A stretch of DNA of 64,000 nt, taken from positions 16,546,501-16,610,500 of the forward strand of contig CM028918.1 of NCBI GenBank assembly GCA_016801845.1, given 5' to 3'. Of this stretch, positions 22,424 through 35,631 are shown in pieces. The translations under genes and the position numbers were made by a program. Below the pieces are notes generated by a model. That model saw only the letters and a list, made by a program, of their open reading frames with translations. It was not told where the DNA came from and ran no database searches. Position 1 is the first letter of the stretch. Each line of letters opens with the position of its first letter. The DNA is from Polydactylus sextarius (lineage: Eukaryota > Chordata > Actinopteri > Polynemidae).

Positions 22424-25400
22424 CATAATGGGGAGAAATCTAAATAAGCACATGGTTTCTGACACTGGTGAATTTACTATTTAAACAACTGGGGATTTTT
22501 ATCAAATTTGCAGTGTGTATAGAGGAAGTATGGACCCAAAAAGAAATTCGAAAGCAATCAAGTGTTTTTTTTTATAATATGGGACCTTTAAGGCTTAAGA
22601 TGAAGTTTTAAGGAAGGATTTTAGGTAGGTTCGGTGGTGTCGTATGTTATATCCTAGTTTAGGTTAAAGAGCTGAGGAACGTAGGTATCTCAGTGAGCAT
22701 TCAAAGATAGAAGTACAAGATTACACATACACAAGAAGTGTGTGTGTGTGTGTGTGTGTTTTGGGATTTTACTCACTGTCTCTTGAATCATTCAGAGGAA
22801 TTTTATGTGTGTCAGATATTTTAGCCAGTATTTTTGACGACAAGATCCAACAGTGTTTGGACTGATTTTTAGCTTCACAGATAACTGAAATGAAATATTT
22901 GCATTAGTGCTACCGGTTTAATCTCTGTACTGCAGGTCTGAGTAAATATAAATAATGAATTATAAGGTACGTTTGACAGCTCATCATTTACCATTATGAC
23001 AAGCAGTGCACAGTTATCCAGATCACTGAACATGTGTGTTGACTTTGACTTAACCCCACATTCACTCTTGGAAAGTGGAAACACTTTTAGGGCACCGTGT
23101 GTATTGATCTAAAGCCAAATGATGCGTTTAATGAACAGTGGAGTCTTGAAGAGAACTGAGATGAATTGAACAGATTTAATACTTTACTTTCTCAGCAGCA
23201 GTCACAGTATCACACAACACAAAACCCCCTTCACTCATTTCAGTTTGTAGTCGTACAGAGACATGATGGAGACGAGATCAGATATGGATGACAAACATGA
23301 GACAAAGCAGATTTTTGAAAGTATGAGAACAGTTCAGATGTTGTGAAAAGTCTCACAGCTCGAAGCAAACGAGTTGAACAATACATCGTTCATGACTTTA
23401 TTCAGTGCTACTTGCTATGTTTCATGTTTTCACAGATAAATAAATAGCCCAACGATTAATGAATAAGACTTGAGTGTTGTATAAAAGTTCCTGTTATAAA
23501 AATTAGAGAAAGACAAATAAAAGTCTGATTTTCATCCGATGGGAACCATAAAACAGACAAATATGCATCAACCGTTCTTCCAGTTTCAAGGTTTCACGTC
23601 ATTGCCAACAATTTTTCATGATTTTTTTTAAAATGTTGAGACCTTTTTTAATCCAACTACAACAAATAACACAATGTCACTAAACCAGAATTGTCTTGAA
23701 ACTCAGTTTAACTGTCTGATGTTTCAGTTTGCACCAAAGAACAAAAATAAATTATCTGAAACTTACATAAAAATTGCAACGCCAGTTAAAATACCACAAA
23801 AAGTGAAAGTTGTGCATACACATTTTTTCAAAAAACCCAGTTGGGCAGAGTGTTGTGGTTATCAAGTTAATGTAGACTGGCCCATTTCAGTTTATTATGT
23901 AATTATTATGTAATAATTAGTGAATAATGGTGGGTCTTGTTTTATTATATTGATGCAATGTTGGGTATTTTAATTCTGAATCTGCAGCAGAAAAGGAAAT
24001 AACTGAGTAAAGAACTAAATAACTAAAATTATTAATTATTGTTGATTTTTGGGGGTGAAAAACAATCCAATCCAGTGTGGACGGAGCTTTTACATGTATT
24101 TTGAAACTGTAAATAATGGATCTGAAAATATAAATGAGCATATTTTTATCCTATTCTACTCATTACACGTTTGTGCTTCTCCTGTCCACTCTCTGCCTGC
24201 TTTGTCACGACTGTTAGAAAACACCCACGCCCACAAGATGGCGCTACACCTCAACCGCGCCTCCAAACAGCAGCTGGAGTCGAGTATGACATTAAAATCA
24301 TGCATCATTGAGTACAAAACATGAAGAAAGTTGTGCGTGTACTTCTTGTTGTGCACTGAACTCAGTTCATATTCAGTTTGGTCCATAGTGGTTTGTATAG
24401 GAGAAAACCCTGCAGCCATTAGCCACAGTATAAGCCATACACATATTACATACAGTACATGTTCTGTTTAACTGCAGCTGTTTCTGTGATGTCATGATCC
24501 TCTTTAACTTTCTGTGAGTCATCATCACCATGAGTCTGTGACTTCAACACAGACTTATAGTCATGGTAACTACTTCTCATGAAGCTTTAAAACGGATAAA
24601 AACAAACAATGATACATGAAATAAATTAGTTAATAAATAAACTCCTAAAAAAGAATGGATTCTAAATCTACAAGCTTAATAAAGGACAGACAAAACAACA
24701 AAATAAAAGCGCACTCATGTGTAAATCGGCATGAAAAAGAAGCCGTAAATACAAAACAAAACATGTAGATTTTCCGTTATTTTCATAATCAGTCAGTCAG
24801 CTGAGTATGGTGTGTTTACTTTCATGCTCTTTGTGTTTGAATAGACCTCATGATGATGTCGACACGCTGATGTAAAAACTAAAGCAAACAGTGCAAAAAT
24901 GATTTGCAGTTGTTTCTTGGCTTGTTGGAGATTAATTCAGCCGTTACTGATAAATCATAAACATGATTGATGTTGATTTTCAGATTTCAGTTTGAACATG
25001 AATAAAAAAGATTTAAAAAAAATGTGTTCTTCATGGATTACCGATGCAACCAGTGTTGCATGTAAAAGGAGAAACCGTGTGAAACAATATCAATAACATT
25101 TACAGAGCGCTTCACTCCTGCAGTCCAGAAGGTAATTCAAGTAAACTCAGGAAACGTTGGCGCAGCACAAAACCTAAGAACAACAGCTCTCTACTTCCAG
25201 CTCACAGGAATAGCTTCATTTTACTGAAGCTAACCATGTGATGGTGACACACCAACCGGAAGCTCACTTCCTCCCAGTCACATTTGCATCCAGTAACCTG
25301 AACTAAAACCACCACGCTTCACAAACTACAACAGAGATAAAGTGCAGTGGAGCTTCTTTTGCATGCCGTTGCTTGCATACTTTTGATGACCAGGCCGTCG

Positions 25401-25477
25401 CCACATTAGAGACCTGGATCCCTAATCAGAGGAGTTTTGGATGGAGGTTTTAAACCCCCACCCACCCACCCACCACA

Positions 25478-25478
<1 letters not shown>

Positions 25479-25566
<88 letters not shown>
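25479..25566. repeat. (AC)44 microsatellite
   Basis: 88-base pure tract, followed by CACCC-rich sequence, about 230 bases 3' of the flvcr1 stop codon. Confidence 0.95.
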
Positions 25567-25572
<6 letters not shown>

Positions 25573-25798
25573 CCCCACCCAGCCTGAATCCAGTGTAGAA
25601 TGTGGCTGTGCTTCATTAGACTTGGCTCACATCCACAGCCTTCGTCTCTCTAAGTATCGAGGAAAATATGCTTGGCAATAAAAAAATCCAGTCCATCTTT
25701 TATGTACATCACATTGACTGTGGCGCCAACACGTATCCCGGGGCAGCGGAGGGAGACCTTCATGTTTGTTTGTCCAGTGATTCAGTGCCTTGGCAGTG

Positions 25799-28700
25799 TC
25801 ACAGTGAGGTTTCACGGGAGAAGCTGACTGAAGGCTCCATCTTGACTCCGTTGGTTTTCGTCTCTGAAGGGCAGTCCCCGGGACACTCAGTGGGAAGCTA
25901 CGGAAATAAGAAAAATGAGAATAAATTAAGACAGCAATCACCATGACAACAAGTAAAGAAAAATTACCCACAATATCCCAGAAGCCTCTGCATACTTATT
26001 TTCTATTAAACCTGTAATACACCACTTTTCTGAGCAACACATTGCAACAATGCCACCTCTGTTTTCTGCTGAGTTCTGTCTGCTGTTGCCATCGAGACAA
26101 TCTCAGTCAAACTGTTCTCATTATTAGTGTTTTTGTGATGGTGGAACAAGCTCAGACACTATACATCAGAGAGACAGGGAGTCCCTTTATATCTGGAAGA
26201 ATCTCTTAGAACATCTTCTCTCCCATCTCCTCTAACACCGGAACATTCCTAACTAGCATTTATTCTGCACCGAAGCTTTCCTGCTGTCCTTCATTATTAA
26301 GTCACTTTGGATAAAGCTGTTTGCTATGTGACTAAATGTAATTACAATGTAAAATAACACAGCAACAATGAACATGCCCAACTGAAGCTGAACACAATAT
26401 CTTTTAAACATCTTTAACCATGAACACTTAAAAAAAACTAATATGCTCTTCATACAACGATATCTGCTCATTTCATCTTTTAGGTCCAAAGACTTGACAC
26501 AGTGAAGGTGTTAGTTTGGATCAAAGACACAGAAATATTTTTTTATGTACCTGATCAAGCTGATATACAAACACAGTATGATTGGTTAGCATGCTTTAAA
26601 TTTGTTTTAATACATATTGTGAAATGTGAAATGTGTCACTTTTCGTGACAAACCCACAGAGAATTACTGTCACACTCTCACAGCATCATCTCCGTTGGTG
26701 ATACACAGCTGTCGTCAATAAGTGAAGCTATATATAAAAAAAAAAAAAAAAGTCTAGCTCCACACAGCCCTGAGATTAACAAGCTGCAAACAAGATCGTC
26801 ATTCTTGACTTTACCACCAGGTGGCTCCAGATAATAACAGCATGAAAAGGTGAGCATGTGAAAAGAAGGTGTGGCTGCAACTCCTGCTACTGAGGAGCAG
26901 CAGCACAGAACCATGACTTTTTTCTTTCTATTATATTTGGCTTTCGCTAAAAAGAAAAATTATTGTTAATACCAGTTAATCCTATAATCTCATAGACCTC
27001 AAATATGACTGTGAACACTTGAGGAAGTCAAAAACCAAATCTGACAACCCCTGAGCTGAGGAGGAAGAAGAAAGACAGTTTGGGTCTGATGAACTGCCGT
27101 CTGCGAAGGGCAATTGAACAGTGACTCAGCAGGATGGTGCAAGGCCAGAATAAAGACTGATTGAAGAGCGCTGGAGCTGATTTTAATGGTCTGTGCTGGT
27201 CTGAAGGGCTCTTCACAAGGAACCTTCAGAATTCATCAGAAGTAATCAGCTGGTGGTGAGGCTGAATTTAAGAGGCAACAGGGTTTTTATAGCCTTTTAT
27301 GGTGAGGGATGGGGGACTGTGTTCGGGGAATGCAGGGAACGGTTCAAGAATCTGTCTCGTCATAAGGTCACTTCACAGGACGCCAGTGGGAGGAAAAAAA
27401 TACTCAACAAAGAGACACTCAGACCAAATGTCCTGTCCTCACCACAGCAACAGATCTCAGAGACAGAGAGACTAAAAGGAAAAGAAAATGTCAGAGGATT
27501 GTCAAGGAAATTGACAATTTTGGCTTCATCTGTTGCCACAAAAACCACATAAATAATATGAGTAACATCTGTTAATGTTAGCGTGTCCGTACGTGTTTCT
27601 GTTTCGTGTACTTACTGCTTGTAGGTGGTTGCTGTCTGCGGTCATGTTGACGTTGTGTCTTTTCAGTTCTGACTTGATTAAGGCTGAAAGAGAAAAGAGC
27701 AGCAAAGCAAATGTTAAGATGAGATATTTGGTTTGATATGAACAAGTGAGGCAGCTTCACTGCAGCTCACCAGTGAGCAGTATCCCAAGAAAGATCCACG
27801 CGCAAAGGAAGAGGTTTCCAGCCAGCGGATTATAATCTGTGGTCAGTTTGCCTTGAATCAGAGTGAAAATAATCCCGAATATCTGCGCAGAGACACAAAC
27901 ACATAAACGTCACAGAGCTGCAGTACAGAATCTCATCCTTACATCTGACACCTTCTCATAGGTTCTTTATGATACCTGAGCGAAAGCATTGAGGAGACCT
28001 GACGACGTTCCCTCAGACTCTGGGTAGGTGATCTCCACTCCGAACTCAAAGCCCAGAGGCAAATAACCCGTCATGAAGAACCTGAAACCCAGACGTCAGT
28101 CACACTGATTGAGACTCAAGAGATGAAACAAAAGTCGAAGAACAAACATGTCACAGATGTCACAGAACCCTGCATTATCATCTGTATCATATTTGCTACA
28201 TGAGTTTCTGAGACCTCCATCTTATCAACATGATCAACATGTATCAAATTAAATTAAATTAAAAAAAAGTATAAATTAAAATAAAATAAAAATAAGCAGC
28301 AATGATAAGAATGATCATTTTCTGTCTATTATCTCAGGCTTTGTGTTCATTTATAACGTGTTCATATATAACATGATGGTATCACACGGCAGTGTCAATT
28401 ACTACATATTATAATGTGATGTTATTGTTATTGGTTGACACATTTTCTTGTTTACATGTAAACGTCTGTACAGGACCTGCTGCAACAGCAGATGTGTTTA
28501 ACCTACAACAACAATCGGAATGAGCTGTGTCCTGCAACTGTTTTGTTGTGAACACGGCGTCGTCCGGGGAAAAGTGCTGATGATCTGAGTGGAAACACAA
28601 CAGCTGATATCGTCTTGAGCTTCTTTAGCAATTCTGTGATAAGTGATTATTATTACAATTTACAGTTTTTGTGCAATTACTTGTCTTTATATTCTATATA

Positions 28701-30523
28701 TTCATATTATTTACCATCAATTAAATTGTTTATTATTTGTTTTTAATGAATGTTGTGTTGCTGTTCGTTTTGAATGGTGCTACATTAAATTACTATTATT
28801 ATGATTTATCTAAACCTGCAAGAAAAACTGACATATTTTCAGGGTCACAAACACATGAGAAAAACTCCATCAACCAGTGTTGGTGCTGAAATTATGGACA
28901 AAAATGTGATGTATGTGGTTATACTGACCTTTGACCTTAACTACCAAAATCTCCCCAGTTCACTTTTGAGTGTAAATGAATGTTTCTGTGAAATTTTTGG
29001 TGATTCCTATGAGGAGATATCACATTTATAAAAGGACAAAAATGTTTTGTGAGGTCACGCTGACCTTTGACCTTTAGACACAAAACATTCTAACCTGTTA
29101 ATCTTTGAGTCCAAGTGAATATTGGTAGCAATGATACTATTTATCATGTGATATCCTTGCTTCTGCCCGTTGATTTGTAACTGCTCATACACCCTCATCA
29201 CCTCATCCATCGTCAGTACGTCGCTTTCCTCAGAATAGGTTCAGTTCGAAGTAAAGACTCTTCTATTCCAAATATTTATGCTAATATTGTGATTCTGAGT
29301 CAAGTAACTAATTGTTTTAGATCATATTATTTCCTTCACTCCTTAGTGACAAACTCAAACACGGTTATCATATGATATCCTGCATAGCTATATACCTTTA
29401 AACTTGATATTCAATTTGAAGTCGTTCTTACAGATGTGATATCCCAGTATTAAAACACTGTGTGCCAACTGAACTGTTATTAACATAGCCAACAGTATTC
29501 AGTGAATTGGGACTTGTCGTACCCGAGGGCTCCAGCAGTGAAGAAGACCAGGTGTATGTTGTCGAGGTTCAACGTGAAGGTGAAGACCACCATACCCAGG
29601 AACGACAAGCTGTACACGATCAGAGTCGTCATCCTGGAAAAACGTAGCAAAAACGACAAATCACTCATTTCTCATTTTATTATCTTTATAGGTTCATAAG
29701 GTCAATAATGTTGTCACAATGACCATTAGACACCAGAATCTATTCAGTTTATCTATGAGTCTAAGCGAATGTTTGTGCCAAATTTAATTCCCTTTAGGTG
29801 TTCTTGATGTATAAAGAAGACAAGAACGTGACAGATGGACAGACAACGTGAAAACATAGATTGTCTCAGATTCTATCTTAGTGCATCCGCCCTTCAAGCT
29901 GCAGGATTTACTCCTCACCAAAGGGTCAGAAATATGAAACTACTCCCATATTAAGTCTTTCAAGAAATGCTGAGGCCGTTACAGCAGACGATTAACGCCC
30001 ACTTTTCATGCAGAAAGACTGTGTGTATTAAGAGTGTGTTTCTTACTTGTACGTCTTTGTGTGGTCCAGCCACAGGCCGCAGAGGATGGAGCCCACCATC
30101 CCGGCAACAACCAGAGTCAAACCAATTCTCCCAGCATTCAGTTCCTGGTTCTGAAGAGTGGAGAGGATGGCTTTCATGAGAACAAATACTTAACTCAAAG
30201 GTTTTTGTGCTTCTTGACCTCATCAAATCTAAGCCGAAACACAAAGGTTTACTCTTAAAGGTGCACTATAAGCCAGTCACATGTCCTATAAGTGTGTGTA
30301 TACTGCACATGTATGAGGTTTGTTAGCTGTAAAGCCATCTGACAGCTCAGCTAAGAGTTTTATAAGTTCATGCAAGGGTGAATATCTGTGTTGGTGTGTG
30401 TGTGTGAATTATCACTACTGTCAGTCAGTGTGTGTGTTTACAGTACATGAGAGAGAGAGTAAAAAAAGACAAGAAATTTTTGAGCGAATGCCTGAATCAG
30501 TCTTTCTCTCTCCATTGTTTTAG

Positions 30524-30571
<48 letters not shown>

Positions 30572-32165
30572 TGGGGGCAGCAGGCATGCGTGAAAGCAGC
30601 TAATGAACTCAGAGCCACAGACAATGGACTCATGTCTCATCAAAGCCATCAGAGGTTTCTCTGTTCTTTCATTTCTTTGCAAACTCATTCCTCTCCAACC
30701 ACATCTTGATTGTGTACATTTTAAACGTGAGGGGCGTGCAGTACATCTACACAAACACTGACTGTGACAAAAAAAAAAAGGTTTATAAAGGTTTATCCTC
30801 TGTGGACACAAATCTTGCATTAAATAATTGTATGAATAAATAAACACAATTGATATATCTCGATAAAATGTAGCAAACTATTTCAGATGATAAACTACAG
30901 CCAGTGTAATCTGCTAACGTTAGCATAGCATCTCAAATCACTGATATCCTCTCTCTGTCATCGGTCCACTGTAAGAAAACTACAACCCTGGCCAGCTCTG
31001 TCTAATCAATGATAATGTCTCAGTCCCAGATATAAATAATGTATTAGCTGTATATTATGTGTGTGTGCAAAAACCTGTGTAAAAAAGACAGGCGCTCTGG
31101 GTAAGAAGGATTATGAAATCAAACCTGATAGCAGGCCATGATCATCTGGTTGAGAAGTGTGGAGACAGAGTAGAAGGAACCAGTCATTATCCCTGCAGAC
31201 ACACACACAAAGAAGAAAGGCTCATTAAATTAGAATCCAGTTTGTGTTTAAAGGAATACCTTAATTTGGTTTTGATGTTTTCAAATCTAATATTAAATCA
31301 AACAGATCCAAGCAACTAACACACGTTAACATCATTAGTGGGAATATTGAGCAGCATAGGCGAGAGGCTCTCCCAACCATGTGTCCTTGTTTATCTATGA
31401 TTGGCTGTTGCTGAGCTACAGCGTCAGAGTCATTGTTCAGTCAATGTGTGGCATTAAAAATGGCCTTTTCCTCTTCTTTAGGTTAGCCTGTCAAATGCAG
31501 GGGGGAACAAATGTGTCAGTCTGAATGGCAAAAGAAAAGTCAGTGTGTGTGTGTGTGTGTGTTGCTGTCACACATGGTGGAGTCATGTGAAACTGCATGT
31601 GCCAGGATAAAGTCATGCAGTCGAGTACTAAAACATTGATTTCAAGAGGCCCTGGTGTCTTTGACCATGAGACTGGACCTTATAAACTTATAAACCTCAG
31701 AAATCCTCACAAACCCTACAAAGGTTAGAGCTCAATGGGCATGACACCTTTTTTTCCTTTTTTTACGCAATTGTACACGTTTTTACACAAGCAGCAGAAA
31801 CTGCAGTTTAACTACCATTGATAATTATATACAGCACATATAGAAACATGATATCTATAGCATAACAAAGTAAGATACTGTAGATACTGTTTTCTGCTTC
31901 TTAACCATTGATCTTTGTACTAATGGTAATCAGGAAGATGTGGTTTGTTTTACTGCTCTGGTTTAAAAAAAGTTACTCTGTGGATGTGAGAGTCAGTGAG
32001 AGAGTCAGCTTTGCTCACCATAGCTGATGAGCAGAAGAATAAAGGCTTTATTCTTTATCAGGTTGATGATGGACTGTTTGTAGGAGTAATCTTCGGTGGG
32101 TGAGTTTGGTAGCACGGCCTGGGCCTGACTGGGAGGGAGGGGAGGGCGATCCTTTATGACTGTTG

Positions 32166-32201
<36 letters not shown>

Positions 32202-35200
32202 CAGTTATGGTTATAACTTGACAGATTTTAGAGCTGTGAGATAAATGCATAGTCTTAAATAACAAATTATAGGAAAACAGTCTTTCTTTTTACAACTACA
32301 TAGGGGCCCAGGAAGAATCCCAGAGGAACTCCTTTGGGCATAAATGTTAAATAACAACACTTCCACAAACGTCTTACCCAAACAAACTCTATTTTCTAAT
32401 GACTGATTTAAATTCACTTTCAATCAACTAAGTAAAAAAACAAGTTCTTAAGTAGTTTAAAAGATCAGACTCCATCAGATTTGACCAATCTATCTGTTTA
32501 TTATACAATGCCTTTTTAAAGTCACAGCGCAATGTTATAAACAGTAAGGAACAGTATAATTAAGACTTTTACAAGCTTATAAAAACTGTCGTTGTGAAAT
32601 CTCTATCTACAGTTAAGATCTAATGTGTCAGTAAACCTTTTTATTACTGAAATGTCAACCTCTGTATGTGAACCTACCAAAAATCCCAAAAGTGTTTTTT
32701 TTTTTTTTTTTTTTTAACAGCAAATCAAACATACAGGTTATTTCAGCCATCATACGAGTAATTAACTCATTAATTAACCAGATATATTCCAGAAAATACA
32801 CACTATCTCATGAAGAAGACCTAGGATTTCTTCTTCAGCCAGGCTTTAATGGCATCAATACTTACTTTGTTCAATAACGTCACCACATTTAATCTCATTT
32901 TTTATAAGAATTGTTTCCACTTTTAAGTCTGTAGGTCACATTAGACAGTGTTTCTCCATGTCACTTATATTGGATCAGGCTGTGCCAGTTACCATAGCAA
33001 CCAAGGTTGTAGCACAGACCTCACACTTGCAAAGACATTATCAACAGAGCCTCCGTCATAACACGGGTGCCTCACAGGGTCACAAATCACACACAGTCTC
33101 TCCTTGGAAAAACGTACACATATATAATACATGTATTTCATAAAATAGAAAATGTGACTTTGGAAAACATAAACGAGTTGATGATTTGGATTTGGAACCA
33201 AACGAATGGCTGCTGTGGCCCCATGAAGAATACGTTTATTTGGATATGTAGTGAGTTATAAAGTTATCAATGAGTTGGGGTAAATAAAGAGGTTTAAATG
33301 TAGCCCATTGATTTCTGTCAGTTTTATAAAGATTCTCTGAGGGCTGAAGTAAAGACAACTATTATGTAATAATAGAGCAACTGTGTGAATGTTTCAAGTA
33401 GCCACAATATTAGCCTCGAGCTAATTCCTGTTAAACTCAGACGTCTCTCCTTGCATTTGATTGGCTGATTGAAACCAGAGTTTCAGCAATATGTGTTTGC
33501 ACACTGTTACACGACCGCTCAAAGTCAACATCTAATGTTTAAAATGCAGATGTGTGCCACGCATCGTTCACCCTCTCCACCCACTGCTGACACTGCTGCT
33601 TTACTTTAACCTTCCCTGATCGTAACTCAATCCTAAACTCTGGTCCAGAACTTGAACTAGAAAGAGTCATGGTTTTCGTGCATGCCCTTTCATGCCTGTT
33701 GTCACATGACTTTGTGATAACTGAACCACAAATCCCAACTGGAACAACTGGAACAGATGGCGGCAAATAGTAAAAGCGTGCTATTTCCCATGATGCACAG
33801 CAGTTTTTTTTTTTTTTTTGAGTGTGTGTGTGACTGTTGCACCTACCTATAACTGTGAGGATGAAGAGGCCTGTGGAGACAGCGGCTGTACCGTAGAACA
33901 TGATGCTGATGTTGTTGCCCGTCAGTTCAACGTCGTCGGGTGTGTTAGGAACTAAAACTGGAGGCAGAAGGAAGCCTATAGCTGTTCCCAGCTGGAGACA
34001 AAAGACATGGAGAAAATACGAGGAATATTGTTTGTTAAGTTGCATGATGCAGTCCATTAGTTTTACCAGTTAGCTCCAATCACTGGCAATAGTACTTTAC
34101 TAATGCTTTACTAATACATCGTTCATGAGACATGAATAAGAGTTTGCTTAGTTCCTGAGAATCCTCTTTTAACATAACATATTGTTTGTCTTTCAAACTG
34201 GAACATTTACACATAATCTACAGTGTCCATGACATTAGTAAAGGGTGTTGCATTTCTCGAGGAGGGGTTGTAATACTGAGGGGTCTTGTACTGTTATGCC
34301 AGAGAGGGATTTTTCACAATCTGACAACCCAAAAGTAGTTTTTATTAGTAAATTACAGTCAAACCTGGTCGTTATAACAACACCAGGTGGTGCTGCTTTA
34401 TTTTATTCTATATTGTGTCTTTTTCTATACAGTTATAGTCCACTGCACGTCTTTTATTGTACGTTTTTTTCCGTATCATTAACTGTGCGTGTGTCTACTT
34501 CTAGACTTACAATAATTTGTAGCACGCGCACACACGCCCGTGCACCCACTGACCTGATTCCCCAGCACGGCTGTGGCGCACGCGGTAGAAACTTCCCGAG
34601 GTCCGAACCACACCGATGCGATGCGGGACGGCAGGCCGAGGATGAACACCTGCGCCACGGAGCAGATGACCTGAGCGGTGACGGTGACTCCAAACAGCTC
34701 TGGGCTCACGCTGGCGCACTTGAGCCACGCGCCGGCGCAGTTGAGGCCGGAGCCGAGCAGGGCCGTGAGCCGCAGACCTCTGCGGTCTAGCAGCCAAGTA
34801 GCCGGGAAGATGAGCGGGACATAGGCAACCATGTAAACGATGGAGAGCCAGTCCACCTTGTCGCTGGTCACACCGTAGTAGTGCATGAACACGTTGGTGA
34901 TGATGCTGTACTGGATCCACTGGAAGGCGTTCACCAGAGAGTACAGGCTGAACACAGTCAGCACGGCGAAACGGCGCCGGTACAGTTTCGTCTCTAGCTT
35001 CTTCCCTTCCTCCTTCTCCGCCTCCACCCCTCCACCTCCTCCTCCGTTGGGCAGCATCGCCTCTGTCTCATCCGGCGGCAGTTCCTTCTCCAGCTCCAGA
35101 GCAGCGCCGCCGTCCTCCTCCCACGCCCCGCCCGCCGCCGTCGGCGTCGCTCCGTTTGACAGAACCGCGTATCTCTCGGCTGCTCCCTCCGGCCCCGATG

Positions 35201-35282
35201 TCTTCTTCCTATCGACCGTGATGTCGTCAGGTGCGCCGGTGTCAGCGCGCAGATGCTCTTGCACGAGCTCGCCTGCAACCAT
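25799..35282 (-). CDS. flvcr1: FLVCR1-type major facilitator transporter
   Basis: Ten exons: 34554-35282, 33847-33991, 32019-32159, 31125-31192, 30047-30144, 29523-29633, 27976-28081, 27771-27882, 27616-27683 and 25799-25897. They keep frame to a TGA and give 558 residues, close to the human protein (about 555). Exon 1 carries an acidic, glycine-rich N-terminus (six glycines) and the first membrane segments (RRFAVLTVFSLYSLVNAFQW, WLSIVYMVAYVPLIFPATWL), with the MFS-type DRRGLR loop. Later landmarks are NAGRIGLTLVVAGM and LDHTKTYK. The family moves choline/ethanolamine and has been described as a haem exporter at the plasma membrane; its name comes from use as a cat retrovirus receptor. The FLVCR2 paralog is excluded by neighbours (spata45, tatdn3, nsl1, batf3, atf3). 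It is head-to-head with spata45, 1.9 kb apart. The start codon has a good context (ATCATGG). Confidence 0.95.
28790..29170. repeat. dispersed fish repeat in flvcr1 intron 6, with two DR1-like motifs
   Basis: Internally repeated sequence (TGACCTTTGACCT at 28925-28937 and 29061-29073, each followed by similar CTTTGAGTCCAAGTGAAT-like text). I recognise the style from repeats spread through fish genomes. A related piece is at about 29755-29870. Class uncertain. Confidence 0.5.
30525..30570. repeat. (TG)23 microsatellite
   Basis: Pure TG run in flvcr1 intron 4. Confidence 0.95.
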
Positions 35283-35555
35283 GATGTCCCGCGTGACGTT
35301 TATTTCTCCTATTTACTGTATCGACAGATGCCAACTAGGGGCGAAGCAGGAAGCGAGGAGAGACAAAACACAGCGGTTTCCTCATATAGAAATGACTGCG
35401 ATGCTTCACAGAACATGAACTAATGAAACAACAACCAGGCTCAGACGTGATAATAATTGAAACAACCTACTTTAACACGTTTTTTTCATCATCACACTTC
35501 CGTTATCTTCCTGGCTCTGGCTTCTTAAGCAGCATGCTGCCCGTCTGCTGGACTT

Positions 35556-35631
<76 letters not shown>

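Larger units (their letters stand above)
20794..25798. other. repeat-rich spacer between the receptor cluster and flvcr1
   Basis: No exon is supported. It contains a SINE, nested DNA-transposon fragments at 21.9-22.4 kb and a long CA tract at 25.5 kb. The right end, below 25798, should include the flvcr1 3' UTR; I could not place its polyadenylation signal with confidence. Confidence 0.5.

Noticed and set aside
30497..30847. 116-residue minus-strand frame with His-Thr repeats
   Set aside because: Intronic in flvcr1 and built on the TG tract.
34245..34790. 181-residue plus-strand frame
   Set aside because: It is mostly antisense to flvcr1 exon 1 and its intron, with no protein-like features of its own.
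25799..35282. FLVCR2 identity
   Set aside because: FLVCR2 sits with TTLL5, BATF and JDP2; here the neighbours are spata45, tatdn3, nsl1, batf3 and atf3.
34885..35418. 177-residue plus-strand frame
   Set aside because: It is antisense to flvcr1 exon 1; the minus strand has the transporter sequence with correct splice sites.
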